64,000 nucleotides of DNA, from positions 248,001-312,000 of the forward strand of contig NZ_VFTG01000002.1 in assembly GCF_006439355.1 (NCBI RefSeq), in the 5' to 3' direction. A program made the translations under genes and the position numbers. This DNA comes from Mesorhizobium sp. B4-1-3 (GTDB lineage Bacteria > Pseudomonadota > Alphaproteobacteria > Rhizobiales > Rhizobiaceae). This document shows positions 1-8,300 of this stretch, piece by piece; the first letter of the stretch is position 1; the number at the start of each line of letters is the position of its first letter. The notes below the pieces were generated by a model. The model saw nothing but the letters and a program-made list of their open reading frames with translations, ran no database searches and was not told the origin of the DNA.

Positions 1-1
1 G

Positions 2-103
2 TTCAAGAAAGGCCCTGTGAAGACTGCGGTGGCGGCGCAGCCCGCGACGCAGCCGAAGCGGCCAGCGGTCGCCAGGGCGCGACGCTCGACCCAGAGCTAT
101 TGA
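2..103 (+). CDS. C-terminal end of an unidentified protein (5' partial)
   Basis: An open frame enters from the left edge and ends at TGA (101-103). The 33 visible residues are rich in Lys, Arg, Ala and Pro, ending in a basic tail. The family cannot be recognised from this fragment. The next gene starts about 40 bases downstream on the same strand. The frame could also be non-coding. Confidence 0.45.
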   Translation, partial: FKKGPVKTAVAAQPATQPKRPAVARARRSTQSY

Positions 104-144
104 TTTTGATGGCTGGATTCGCGCTCTGACCGGGGACGCATGTC

Positions 145-738
145 GTGCCGATCGCCTATTACATCACCCATCCCCAGGTCCGCATTGACGCCAATGTGCC
201 TGTGCCGGAATGGGGACTGTCCGATATCGGCCGGGCAAGGGCCGTCGCCATGCTCGACCAGCCCTGGATCGGCTCGATCGGCCGCATCGTGTCGTCCGCT
301 GAACGCAAGGCGATTGAAACTGCCGAAATCCTGGCGGACCATCTCGGCCTTGCGGTCGAGGTGCGCGAGCGGATGCTCGAGAACGACCGGTCGGCAACCG
401 GCTTCCTGCCGCCGCCGGAATTCGAGGCGGCTGCCGACCAGTTCTTCGCTAACCCGCACGAGAGCATCCGGGGCTGGGAACGCGCCATTGATGCGCAGAG
501 CCGCATTGTGGGGGAGGTCGAAGAGGCGCTCGCCGCCAGTGGCGGTGGGAACGTCGCTTTCGTTGGCCATGGCGGTGTTGGAACGCTTCTGCTGCTTTTG
601 CTCGATGGCAGGGAGATCAGCCGTACCGCGGATCAACCCGCGGGCGGTGGTAACTACTTCGCCTATGACGTTGCGTTGCGCCGCGTCCTGCACGGTTGGC
701 GGCCGATCGACGAACCGGTACCGCATCACGCCAATTGA
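145..738 (+). CDS. Histidine phosphatase (phosphoglycerate mutase-like) family protein
   Basis: The 197-residue protein resembles the histidine phosphatase superfamily: an N-terminal beta strand with the first motif, a middle segment SSAERKAIETAEI (typical of the conserved SxxxRAxxTA region), and a late VGHGG motif carrying the second catalytic His. The usual RHG tripeptide is replaced by THP (YYITHPQV), so the phospho-accepting His is kept but the preceding Arg is lost. The start is a GTG at 145; an overlapping ATG at 140 is in another frame. Substrate unknown. Cytoplasmic, as no signal peptide is seen. The family assignment is good; catalytic activity is uncertain because of the altered motif. 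Confidence 0.82.
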   Translation: MPIAYYITHPQVRIDANVPVPEWGLSDIGRARAVAMLDQPWIGSIGRIVSSAERKAIETAEILADHLGLAVEVRERMLENDRSATGFLPPPEFEAAADQFFANPHESIRGWERAIDAQSRIVGEVEEALAASGGGNVAFVGHGGVGTLLLLLLDGREISRTADQPAGGGNYFAYDVALRRVLHGWRPIDEPVPHHAN

Positions 739-741
739 TCG

Positions 742-1217
742 TCACCGGATCAGCAGCGCCGTCGAGAACATGCCGAGCGCGAACACCGTGTGCGCCACGA
801 GGTTGAGCGCGCGCACCTTTGTCGGATTGGGCAGCTTGGATGCCGCCCAGCCGGCGCCCATGCCTGGCGCCAGCAGGAACCAACCGGCTCCAACCGTGAC
901 GATGCCGAGGATGAAGGCCGGCAGGAAAGTCGGCGCCGCCAGCCAGCCGGCGCCCGCGAGCACCACCAGGACCACGCCGTAAAGGATGCCGACCAGATAG
1001 TGGAATCCCAGCCCAGCGCCTTTTCATGCGCATAGGGCGTGGCCTTGCCGATATCGTCGTGGAAGACTTTCCCGGGCAGGTGCCAAACCCAGCGCCCGAC
1101 CATGCCCCAATTGGGCAAGGGCTGGCCGATCGCCTTGTTGAGGATGATCGCCCAGATGTCCATGAACACCGTGGCGCCGATGCCGATCGCTACCGCGCGC
1201 CAGATGGTGTCGAGCAT
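742..1217 (-). pseudogene. DUF2938 family membrane protein, frameshifted
   Basis: Two minus-strand frames join into one DUF2938-like protein of about 158 residues. The first frame (from ATG at 1217) gives a membrane-helix N-terminus and reads through ALGWD; the reading then continues in a second frame (HYLVGILYGVVLVVL onward) to a TGA at 742. The switch lies at about 1002-1008, where the coding strand reads GGGATTCCAC; one extra T (GATTTCCAC) would restore a continuous protein. The product would have about four transmembrane segments. Its start codon overlaps the stop of the upstream peroxiredoxin gene by one base (TGATG), implying cotranscription. This is either a real frameshift or a homopolymer sequencing error. 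Confidence 0.8.
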
Positions 1218-1699
1218 CAGAGCTGCTCAAGGATTTTGGCCGCGCCGCTCTCGTTGACGCCAGGCTTTGTCTCGACATTGAGCGCGGTGACCTTGCCGTC
1301 GTCGACGATCATCGAAAACCGCTTGGAGCGCAGGCCCATGCCGGCCGCGGAAAGATCGTTGTCGAGCCCCACGGCCTTGGCGAAATCACCGCTCCCGTCG
1401 GCGAGATAGAGGATATTGCCTTCGCCGCCGGAGAAGCGCGCCCAGGCGCCCATGACATGCACATCGTTGACCGAGACGACGGCGATCGTGTCGACCCCGC
1501 GCGCCAGGATGGCGTCATGGTTTTCCAGATAGCCCGGCAGATGGTTGTTGCTGCAGGTCGGCGTGAAGGCGCCGGGGACGCCGAACAGCACCACCTTCTT
1601 GGCGGTGAAGATCTCTGTGCCTTTTATATCCTTCGCGCCATCGGCGGTCATCGTCTTGAAGGTCACGTCGGGCAGTTTTTCGCCAACCGAAATGGTCAT
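1217..1699 (-). CDS. Peroxiredoxin (Prx5 / glutaredoxin-type, AhpC-TSA fold)
   Basis: A 160-residue thiol peroxidase of the Prx5 class that reduces H2O2 and organic peroxides, normally with glutathione/glutaredoxin. The peroxidatic cysteine lies in the PGAFTPTCS motif (about Cys49). The later segments [13 protein letters not shown] and [11 protein letters not shown] are typical of the family. I chose ATG at 1699 rather than the longer frame from 1777, because [14 protein letters not shown] matches the family N-terminus and a purine-rich stretch lies just upstream. It overlaps the DUF2938 gene downstream by one base, so the two likely form an operon. Cytoplasmic. Confidence 0.93.
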   Translation of the reverse strand: MTISVGEKLPDVTFKTMTADGAKDIKGTEIFTAKKVVLFGVPGAFTPTCSNNHLPGYLENHDAILARGVDTIAVVSVNDVHVMGAWARFSGGEGNILYLADGSGDFAKAVGLDNDLSAAGMGLRSKRFSMIVDDGKVTALNVETKPGVNESGAAKILEQL

Positions 1700-1787
1700 G
1701 GGGAGCCTCGTTTGGGAGAGATGGGAAGAACCGACGTCTTCGATATCGGACTGCGCGGACTCCGGCAACCTCTTCACAGCCGCTGGA

Positions 1788-2594
1788 TCAAGGGAAAGGC
1801 AGCAACCCGTCCACCGAACCCTCTGCGCTGGTCAGCGTGTAATACAGCCCGCCATCGGTCGGCGTCGCCGACGGCCGGTCGAGGATCGGCACTGTGAAGA
1901 CGAGCTTGCCGTCCTTCTGGCTGCGCACCGGCGCGCCGAACATGTAGTCGCGCTTGCCGGCGATGAAGAAGTCGACGGATTCCGGATCGCCGGGCGACTG
2001 CGCCTGGACGACAAGCGTTTCGTGGTCGCCCGGCAGCACGCTGATGCCGAAATCGGGCCGCGCCGGGGAGGGCAGCGTGGCGAGCGCGGTCTTCACCAGT
2101 GCTGCGTCGATCGCGTTGTCGGGATCGGAGCCGGGGTCGACGCTGAGCCGGGTCTGCACCGGAATGCAGATCGTCTCGCAAATGCCGAGGAAGACATGGG
2201 CGTCGATGGTCGCCGGTTGGCCGGGCGAAGACACGGTAAAGGTCACCGGCAGCGACACCGGACGGTCGTAGCCGGCCCATTTGCCGTAGCCGTCGTCATG
2301 CCGCTGCGGCGGCGGGAACGACAATTGGGCGTCGGCGATGTTGGTGCTGCCGGAGATGTCGAGCTGCGGCGGCACGCCGGCATCACCCGGATCGCGCCAA
2401 TAGGTCTTCCAGCCGGGCTTCAAGGCTATGTCGAGCACGCCGTGGATCTTGCCGGCCTCGTCGGGCTTGCCGGTGGTCACCAGCCGGACCTTGCCGCCTT
2501 CACTATTGTACCAGTTCGAAGAGGAGGCCTCGGCCGGGAGGCCCGCAGCCCACCCGAAAACGATGCCGAGAACCAGTATTTTCATATATCGCAT
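1788..2594 (-). CDS. Stand-alone DsbD-alpha / ScsB-type N-terminal domain protein, periplasmic
   Basis: A 268-residue protein with an N-terminal signal peptide (hydrophobic core [18 protein letters not shown]). It matches the immunoglobulin-like alpha domain of DsbD/ScsB: a [13 protein letters not shown] segment and a CETICIP motif with a C-x3-C pair, the redox site that hands electrons to periplasmic partners in full DsbD proteins. The transmembrane and C-terminal thioredoxin domains are absent, so it must work with a separate membrane reductase or act as a chaperone-like thiol protein. It lies upstream of the peroxiredoxin gene on the same strand (about 88 bases apart). A second possible start lies three codons in (ATG 2585). 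Confidence 0.85.
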   Translation of the reverse strand: MRYMKILVLGIVFGWAAGLPAEASSSNWYNSEGGKVRLVTTGKPDEAGKIHGVLDIALKPGWKTYWRDPGDAGVPPQLDISGSTNIADAQLSFPPPQRHDDGYGKWAGYDRPVSLPVTFTVSSPGQPATIDAHVFLGICETICIPVQTRLSVDPGSDPDNAIDAALVKTALATLPSPARPDFGISVLPGDHETLVVQAQSPGDPESVDFFIAGKRDYMFGAPVRSQKDGKLVFTVPILDRPSATPTDGGLYYTLTSAEGSVDGLLPFP

Positions 2595-2720
2595 GGCGGT
2601 GATTTGACCGTCCGTTCTTGGCCGCGCAATGACTTCGTCACCTTCCCGGTATCATATTTGCGTGACATCGGGGACCGGCACCATCTTTTCGGCGCTGCCG
2701 AAACGCGTTACGCTCAAGCC

Positions 2721-3329
2721 ATGGACTTGCTGCGCCACAAGAAGGCGGCCGCCGGCCGCGGCTTCCTCGACGATCAGTTCCTGATTGCCATGCCGGGCAT
2801 GAAGGACGACCGTTTCGCGCGCTCCGTCATCTACGTCTGCGCCCATAGCGACGAGGGCGCGATGGGCCTGATCATCAACCAGACGCAGCAGATGCTGTTT
2901 CCGGACCTGCTGGTGCAGCTCGGCATCATGAACGAGCAGGAAGCGATCCGCCTGCCGGCGCATACACGCGATTTCGTCGTGCGCAATGGCGGGCCGGTAG
3001 ACCGCAGCCGCGGCTTCGTTCTGCATTCCGGCGACTATCGCGTGGAATCCTCGCTCAACGTCTCCGACGACATCTGCCTGACGGCAACCGTCGACATCCT
3101 GCGCGCCATCTCCACCGGGCGCGGCCCGCGTCATGCGCTGATGGCGCTCGGCTATTCCGGCTGGGGCGCCGGCCAGCTCGAGACGGAGATCGCCGAGAAC
3201 GGCTGGCTCACCTGTCCGGCGACGCCCGAGCTTCTCTTCGACACCGACATCGAGCGCAAATACGACCGCATCCTGGCCTCGATCGGCATCGACCTTGCCC
3301 ATCTGAGCGCCGCCGCTGGGCATGCTTAG
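2721..3329 (+). CDS. YqgE/AlgH family protein (UPF0301)
   Basis: A 202-residue protein of the YqgE/AlgH (DUF179) family; the molecular role is not established. Family features seen are [20 protein letters not shown] near the N-terminus, GAMGLIINQ, the RNGGPVD motif and [15 protein letters not shown]. The frame is open far upstream, but that part is the shadow of the DsbD-alpha and peroxiredoxin genes. ATG at 2721 gives the usual family length. It is divergent from the DsbD-alpha gene with 126 bases between starts. No strong ribosome site precedes the ATG. Confidence 0.93.
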   Translation: MDLLRHKKAAAGRGFLDDQFLIAMPGMKDDRFARSVIYVCAHSDEGAMGLIINQTQQMLFPDLLVQLGIMNEQEAIRLPAHTRDFVVRNGGPVDRSRGFVLHSGDYRVESSLNVSDDICLTATVDILRAISTGRGPRHALMALGYSGWGAGQLETEIAENGWLTCPATPELLFDTDIERKYDRILASIGIDLAHLSAAAGHA

Positions 3330-3351
3330 CCTACCGTGCCGAGCAGACGCA

Positions 3352-3494
3352 GAGGCCGTTTCGAAACTCGCTCATGCGAGTCATATGGTGGTGATTTCGA
3401 GAACCGGAGCGGAGCGTGCTTAATGCACGTGAGCACCGGAAGCGCAGAAAGCGCCGCCAGATTGCCGCAGGAGTAGAGTTTCCAAACGGTCTCT
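3352..3494. repeat. MITE-like intergenic element with about 19-bp terminal inverted repeats
   Basis: The region between the convergent yqgE and EAL genes is bounded by near-identical inverted ends: AGAGGCCGTTTCGAAACTC on the left and, read on the minus strand, AGAGACCGTTTGGAAACTC on the right (17 of 19 match by eye). Between them is a palindrome-containing core (GAACCGGAGCGGAGCG, then a GTGCTTAATGCACG hairpin). The right end supplies the last bases of the TAG stop of the EAL gene. It encodes nothing. Confidence 0.6.
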
Positions 3495-6381
3495 AAGCCT
3501 GGGTCAGCGGATACTGCTCCCTCAGCGTCTTCAGCACCTGGTCGCCGGGCATCGGCGCGCCGAACATGAAGCTCTGGACATATTCGCAGCCCATCTGGCG
3601 AAGCTCCAGCGCGTCGCTTTCGTCGGAGATGCCTTCCGCCACGACCGAAAGCCCAAGCTCATGCGCCATGTTGACCATGGATTTGAGCAGCACCGCGCGC
3701 TTCGGCGTCGCGTCGTCGACGAAGCTCTTGTCGATCTTGATCGTGTCGAAGGGGAAGCGCGTCAAATAGGACAGCGAGGAATAGCCGGTGCCGAAATCGT
3801 CGAGCGACAGTCCAATGCCGAGCTGCTTGAGCTTGCTCAGCACATGCGCGGTCTGCTCGGGATTGTCCATCACGAGCGATTCGGTGAGCTCGAGCCGGAA
3901 GCAGCGCGGTTTCAGATTGGCGCGCGCGATGACGGAGCGGACATCGCTGACTAGGTCGCGGCGGATGAGCTGACGGCTGGAGAGGTTGACCGAGACCGAC
4001 AGCGGCGCGTCGCCGATCTGCTTTTGCCAGGCGGCCAGGTCCTCGGCCGCCTGCTGCATGGCGAACAGGCCGAGCTGCACGATCAGTCCGCAATTCTCGG
4101 CCACCGGGATGAAATCTCCTGGGGGGATCATGCCGCGGCGCGGATGGTCCCAGCGCAGCAGCGCCTCGAAGCCGGCGACGCTGCCGTCCTCCAGCCGCAC
4201 GATCGGCTGGTAGGCAAGCGTGAACTCGCGCCGCTCGATGGCGCGGCGAAGGTCGGATTCGAATTGCAGCCGGTCGGTGCCGACGGTGCGGAAGGCAGGG
4301 CGGAACGGCTCGATCCTGTCGCCGCCGAAGCGCTTGGCCTGGTGCATGGCAAGCTCGGCATCCTTGACCATGTCCTCGGCCGAAGTCTGCGCCGTCGTCC
4401 AGGTGATCAGGCCGATCGAGGCAGTCAGCACGATCTCGCGCTTGGCGAAGGTTATCGGATTGTTGATCGCGTGCTTGATGGCGTCGGCCACGGCCGCGAT
4501 GCGGGCCGGGTCCTGCTCTGAAAGCAGCATCAGCGCGAACTGGTCGCCGGCGAAGCGCGACAGTGAATCCTTCGGCTTCAGGAGCCGGTGCAGCCGGCGG
4601 GCGACGGTAAGAAGGATGGTGTCGCCGGCGGAAATGCCGAGACCGTCATTGACCTGCTTGAAGCGGTCGATGTCGATGATGAAGACCGTAGGGCGCACCT
4701 TGTCCTCGGTGCGGGCGATCGAGATGATCGCCTCCAGCCGGTTCATGAACAATTCGCGGTTCGGCAGGCCGGTCAGGTTGTCGTGCACGGCGTCGTGCAG
4801 CAGCCTTTCCTCGGATTTCTTCTGCTCGGTGACGTCGACCATGGTGCCGACGCAGCGGATCACCTCGCCGTCGGAGCCGATCACCGGGCGGGCGCGCAGC
4901 GAGAACCAGTGATAATGACCATCGGCGCCGCGTAGCCGGAAATTCTGCGCGACCTTGCCGCGGCGGTGCTCCAGCACCACGTCGAGCGTGGTGCGGAACG
5001 TGTCGCGATCGTCGGCATGCAGCACCGGCAGCCAGTTGCGGGCCGCACCGCCAAGGCTGTTCGGCGCCAGGCCGAGCTGCAGGCTGATGTCCGGCTTGGT
5101 CACCACGCGGTCTCGCAGCACGTCCCAGTCCCAGACGATGTCGCCCGAGCCGGCCACCGCCAGCGCCTGCCGCTCGAGATCGGAGAACAGGCTCTGGTGC
5201 AGCACGCCGCCGGCAAAGGCATGCTGCATGACGGTGAAGCCGATGAGCAGGATGATCAGGATCAGCCCGCCGCCCAGCGCCGGCTGGGCGATATCGTTGT
5301 CGAGCATGCCGGTGATCGCCATCCACGACCCGCATAGCCAGAGCAGCACCATGACCCAGCTGGGCACCAGCATGATCGCCCGGTCATAGCCGCGAATGCC
5401 GAGGAAGATGATCAGGCCGAGGCCGGTGAGCGCGGTGGCGGCGAAAGAGATGCGGGCAATGCCGGCGGCGACCGCCGGATCGACGATGGCCACGCCGGCG
5501 ATCAAAAGCAGGCCGAGGATCCAGACCAAGGCGCCATAGCTGAAATGGCCGTGCCACCGGTTGAGGTTGAGATAGGCGAACAGGAACACCACGAAGGTTG
5601 CCGCGAGCGCCACCTCTGTGCCGGCCCGCCAGATCTGCTCGTTACCGGGCGATATCTCGATGATCTTGTTGAGGAAGCCGAAGTCGACGCAGATATAGGC
5701 GAGCACCGCCCATGCAAGCGCCGCGGTCGCCGGGAACATCGAGGTTCCCTTGACCACGAACAGGATCGTCAGGAACAGCGCCAGAAGGCCCGAGATGCCG
5801 ATGACGATGCCGCGGAACAGCGTGTAGGAATTGACCGAGTCCTTGTAGGAATCCGGTTCCCAGAGATAGACCTGCGGCAGCTTCGGCGAGGCGAGTTCGG
5901 CGATGAAGGTCACCACCGTACCGGGGTTCAGCGTCACCCGGAACACGTCGGCGTCCGGGCTTGTCTGGCGGTCGAGCGCGAAGCCTTCGCTGGGCGTGAT
6001 CGCGGCGATGCGCGTCGAGCCGAGGTCGGGCCAGAAGATACCGGAATTCACCAGGCGGAAATGCGGCGCGACGATCAGCCGATCGAGCTGCTGGTCGGTA
6101 GTGTTGGCGAGCGCGAAGACGGCCCAGTCGCCACTCGATCGCGCGTCATTGGCCTCCACTTCGATGCGCCGCACGATGCCGTCGGGGCCGGGCGCGGTCG
6201 AAACCTGGAAATTCTCGCCCTGATTCCGGTAGATCTGCACGGCGCCGGAGAGGTCCAGCGCCTTGTCGTCGCGCGCGATCTTGATCGGCTCGACGGCGAA
6301 AGCGGGCACCGCCGAAAAAAGCGTGATGACGACCGTCATGATGAGGGCGAACAGCGACGCTAATCGCGGAGAATTCGTCAC
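3493..6381 (-). CDS. Membrane-bound sensor with PAS, degenerate GGDEF and intact EAL domains (c-di-GMP phosphodiesterase)
   Basis: A 962-residue protein. Order: signal-like segment (1-29), an extracytoplasmic domain (about 30-185), seven or so transmembrane helices (about 186-395, 7TMR-DISM-like layout), a PAS fold (about 405-520), GGDEF (about 535-690) and EAL (about 710-955). The cyclase motif is A-G-D-Q-F at about residue 610 instead of GG(D/E)EF, losing the metal-binding Glu, so cyclase activity is unlikely. The EAL half keeps EALLRW, DDFGTGYSSL, KIDKSF and VVAEGI, so c-di-GMP hydrolysis is expected. The start is GTG at 6381, two bases after the GNAT stop. It is the last gene of the thrC run. 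Confidence 0.92.
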   Translation of the reverse strand: MTNSPRLASLFALIMTVVITLFSAVPAFAVEPIKIARDDKALDLSGAVQIYRNQGENFQVSTAPGPDGIVRRIEVEANDARSSGDWAVFALANTTDQQLDRLIVAPHFRLVNSGIFWPDLGSTRIAAITPSEGFALDRQTSPDADVFRVTLNPGTVVTFIAELASPKLPQVYLWEPDSYKDSVNSYTLFRGIVIGISGLLALFLTILFVVKGTSMFPATAALAWAVLAYICVDFGFLNKIIEISPGNEQIWRAGTEVALAATFVVFLFAYLNLNRWHGHFSYGALVWILGLLLIAGVAIVDPAVAAGIARISFAATALTGLGLIIFLGIRGYDRAIMLVPSWVMVLLWLCGSWMAITGMLDNDIAQPALGGGLILIILLIGFTVMQHAFAGGVLHQSLFSDLERQALAVAGSGDIVWDWDVLRDRVVTKPDISLQLGLAPNSLGGAARNWLPVLHADDRDTFRTTLDVVLEHRRGKVAQNFRLRGADGHYHWFSLRARPVIGSDGEVIRCVGTMVDVTEQKKSEERLLHDAVHDNLTGLPNRELFMNRLEAIISIARTEDKVRPTVFIIDIDRFKQVNDGLGISAGDTILLTVARRLHRLLKPKDSLSRFAGDQFALMLLSEQDPARIAAVADAIKHAINNPITFAKREIVLTASIGLITWTTAQTSAEDMVKDAELAMHQAKRFGGDRIEPFRPAFRTVGTDRLQFESDLRRAIERREFTLAYQPIVRLEDGSVAGFEALLRWDHPRRGMIPPGDFIPVAENCGLIVQLGLFAMQQAAEDLAAWQKQIGDAPLSVSVNLSSRQLIRRDLVSDVRSVIARANLKPRCFRLELTESLVMDNPEQTAHVLSKLKQLGIGLSLDDFGTGYSSLSYLTRFPFDTIKIDKSFVDDATPKRAVLLKSMVNMAHELGLSVVAEGISDESDALELRQMGCEYVQSFMFGAPMPGDQVLKTLREQYPLTQA

Positions 6382-6383
6382 AG

Positions 6384-6980
6384 TCAGCCCTTCGTTCCAT
6401 CGCCCGGCGGATCGTCCGCGATCCGGGCGTAGAGATAGTGATCCTGCCAGATGCCATTGATCCTGAGATAGGATCGCAGCAGTCCTTCGCGCCGGAATCC
6501 GGCTTTTTCAAGCACGCGGATCGACCGGGCGTTTTCGGGAATACAGGCAGCTTCGATCCGGTGCAACCTGAGCGTATCGAAGGCGAACCGCGACACCAGC
6601 TTGACCGCCTCGGTCATCAGGCCGCGGCCGCCGAAGCGTTCGCCGATCCAGTAGCCGATATGACCGCTCTGCGCGACGCCGTGGCGGATGTTGCCGAGCG
6701 TGATGCCGCCGGCAAGCTTGCCGCTCGATTTTTCGAAGATGAAGAAGGCGATGGCCGTGCCTTGCGCGTAATCCTCGCGGTAGCGGCTGATGCGCAGCCG
6801 CCAGGCGGCGCGGTCGAGCTCGTCCGGCTGCCAGCGCGGTTCCCAGGGTTCCAGAAAGGCGCGGCTTTCGCCGCGCACCGCCGACCATTCGCGGTAGTCG
6901 TTGGTGAGCGGCACGCGCAGCGTGACCTTTTCGCCTCTCAGTGCCGGCAGGTCGCGGCGAAAGAAAGGGAGCGCGAACAC
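6384..6980 (-). CDS. GNAT N-acetyltransferase, RimJ/RimL type
   Basis: A 198-residue acetyltransferase. It has the RimJ/RimL layout: LRGEKVTLRVPLTNDYREW near the start, IGYWIGERFGGRGLMTEAV (acetyl-CoA binding motif A) and ENARSIRVLEKAGFRREG near the end. In this family the substrate is the alpha-amino group of a ribosomal protein, but the target here is not known. The start is a GTG at 6980, only 13 bases after the M16 peptidase stop, and the next gene starts two bases after its own stop, so it sits within a four-gene run. Confidence 0.9.
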   Translation of the reverse strand: MFALPFFRRDLPALRGEKVTLRVPLTNDYREWSAVRGESRAFLEPWEPRWQPDELDRAAWRLRISRYREDYAQGTAIAFFIFEKSSGKLAGGITLGNIRHGVAQSGHIGYWIGERFGGRGLMTEAVKLVSRFAFDTLRLHRIEAACIPENARSIRVLEKAGFRREGLLRSYLRINGIWQDHYLYARIADDPPGDGTKG

Positions 6981-6993
6981 GGCGCTTGTAGGG

Positions 6994-8286
6994 TCAGACG
7001 GCTAGCCGGCGGGCCGTCGTCTGCGGACCCGCAAGCGATTCGAGGATCGCCTCGTAGGGCGCAAGCGTGCCCACGGGCCCGACTGCGGTGAGCGTGGGCT
7101 TGGTCGAAAACAGCCGCGAGGAGAGATCGGTCAGCCGCTCGACGGTCAGCGCCGAAAGCCGCTCCATCAATTCCTCCTTGGCGATCGGCCGCCCGAACAG
7201 AAGCAGTTGCCTGGCGATCTGCGAGGCGCGGCTGGCCGGGCTTTCGGCAGACATGATGAGGCCGGCGCGATATTGCGCGCGCGCCCGGTCGAGCTCGTCC
7301 TGCTGGATGCTCTCGCCGGCCTTCTGCAATTCGTCGATGATCACCGGCACCAGCTTGGCGATGTCGCTCTGCCCGGTCGCGGCATGCACGCCGAAAATGC
7401 CGGTGTCGGAAAATCCCCAGTGGAAGGCATAGACCGAGTAGCAGAGGCCGCGCTTCTCGCGCACCTCCTGGAACAGCCTCGACGACATGCCGCCGCCCAG
7501 GATCATCGAAAGCACCTGCGAGGCGTAGAAATCGCGCACGTGATAGGCGCGGCCCTCAAAGCCCAGCACGATCTGCGCATCCATCAGGTCGCGATCCTCG
7601 CGGAAGTCGCCGCCGACATATTGCGCATATTGCGGGATATTGCCCGCCGCCTTGGAACGAAAGCCGCCGAGCTGTTTTTCCACCTCGCGCACGAAATTGT
7701 CATGCTTGACATCGCCGGCGGCCACGATGACCATCCGCTCTGCGTCATATTGTCGTTCGATGAAGTTGTGCAGCTGCTTGGAGGTGAAGGATTTGACCGT
7801 CTCCGGCGTGCCCAGGATCGAGCGGCCGATGGTCTGATGGCGGAAGGCCGTTTCGGTGAAGCGATCGAAGACGATGTCGTCGGGCGTGTCGTGCGCGGCG
7901 CCGATCTCCTGCAGGATCACATGCTGCTCGCGTTCGAGCTCGTCGGGATCGAATTCGGACTCCTGCAGGATGTCGGCCAGGATATCGACCGCCAGCGGCA
8001 CGTCGTCCGAAAGCACCCTGGCGTAGTATGAGGTCGTCTCGACGCTGGTGGCGGCGTTGATCTCGCCGCCGACATTCTCGATTTCCGAGGCGATCTCGAA
8101 GGCGCTGCGGCGCCTTGTGCCCTTGAAAGCCATGTGCTCGAGCAGATGGGCCATGCCATGCTCGTCGTCCCGCTCATTGCGGGCGCCTGACTTGACCCAG
8201 GCCCCTAGGGCAACCGATTCGATGCTTGGAAGGGTTTCGGTGGCGACTGTCAGGCCGTTCGACAGACGGCTTACCTCAACACCCAT
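6994..8286 (-). CDS. M16 family zinc peptidase (mitochondrial processing peptidase-like)
   Basis: A 430-residue insulinase/M16 peptidase. The inverted zinc site HLLEH lies near residue 52, and the family core AFKGTRRRSAFEIASEIENVG and GGGMSSRLFQEVREKRGLCY (substrate-side motif) are intact. ATG 8286 was chosen over the longer frame because MGVEVSRLSNGLTVATE is the family N-terminus. A strong ribosome site (TAAGGAG) lies about 10 bases upstream and overlaps the thrC stop codon, indicating translational coupling. thrC followed by an M16 peptidase is an arrangement common in alphaproteobacteria. Confidence 0.95.
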   Translation of the reverse strand: MGVEVSRLSNGLTVATETLPSIESVALGAWVKSGARNERDDEHGMAHLLEHMAFKGTRRRSAFEIASEIENVGGEINAATSVETTSYYARVLSDDVPLAVDILADILQESEFDPDELEREQHVILQEIGAAHDTPDDIVFDRFTETAFRHQTIGRSILGTPETVKSFTSKQLHNFIERQYDAERMVIVAAGDVKHDNFVREVEKQLGGFRSKAAGNIPQYAQYVGGDFREDRDLMDAQIVLGFEGRAYHVRDFYASQVLSMILGGGMSSRLFQEVREKRGLCYSVYAFHWGFSDTGIFGVHAATGQSDIAKLVPVIIDELQKAGESIQQDELDRARAQYRAGLIMSAESPASRASQIARQLLLFGRPIAKEELMERLSALTVERLTDLSSRLFSTKPTLTAVGPVGTLAPYEAILESLAGPQTTARRLAV

Positions 8287-8300
8287 ATGGCAAGTACTCC

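Noticed and set aside
1545..2720. Upstream extension of the YqgE frame to a 594-residue protein
   Set aside because: The first 392 codons are antisense to the peroxiredoxin and DsbD-alpha genes; YqgE has its normal length from 2721.
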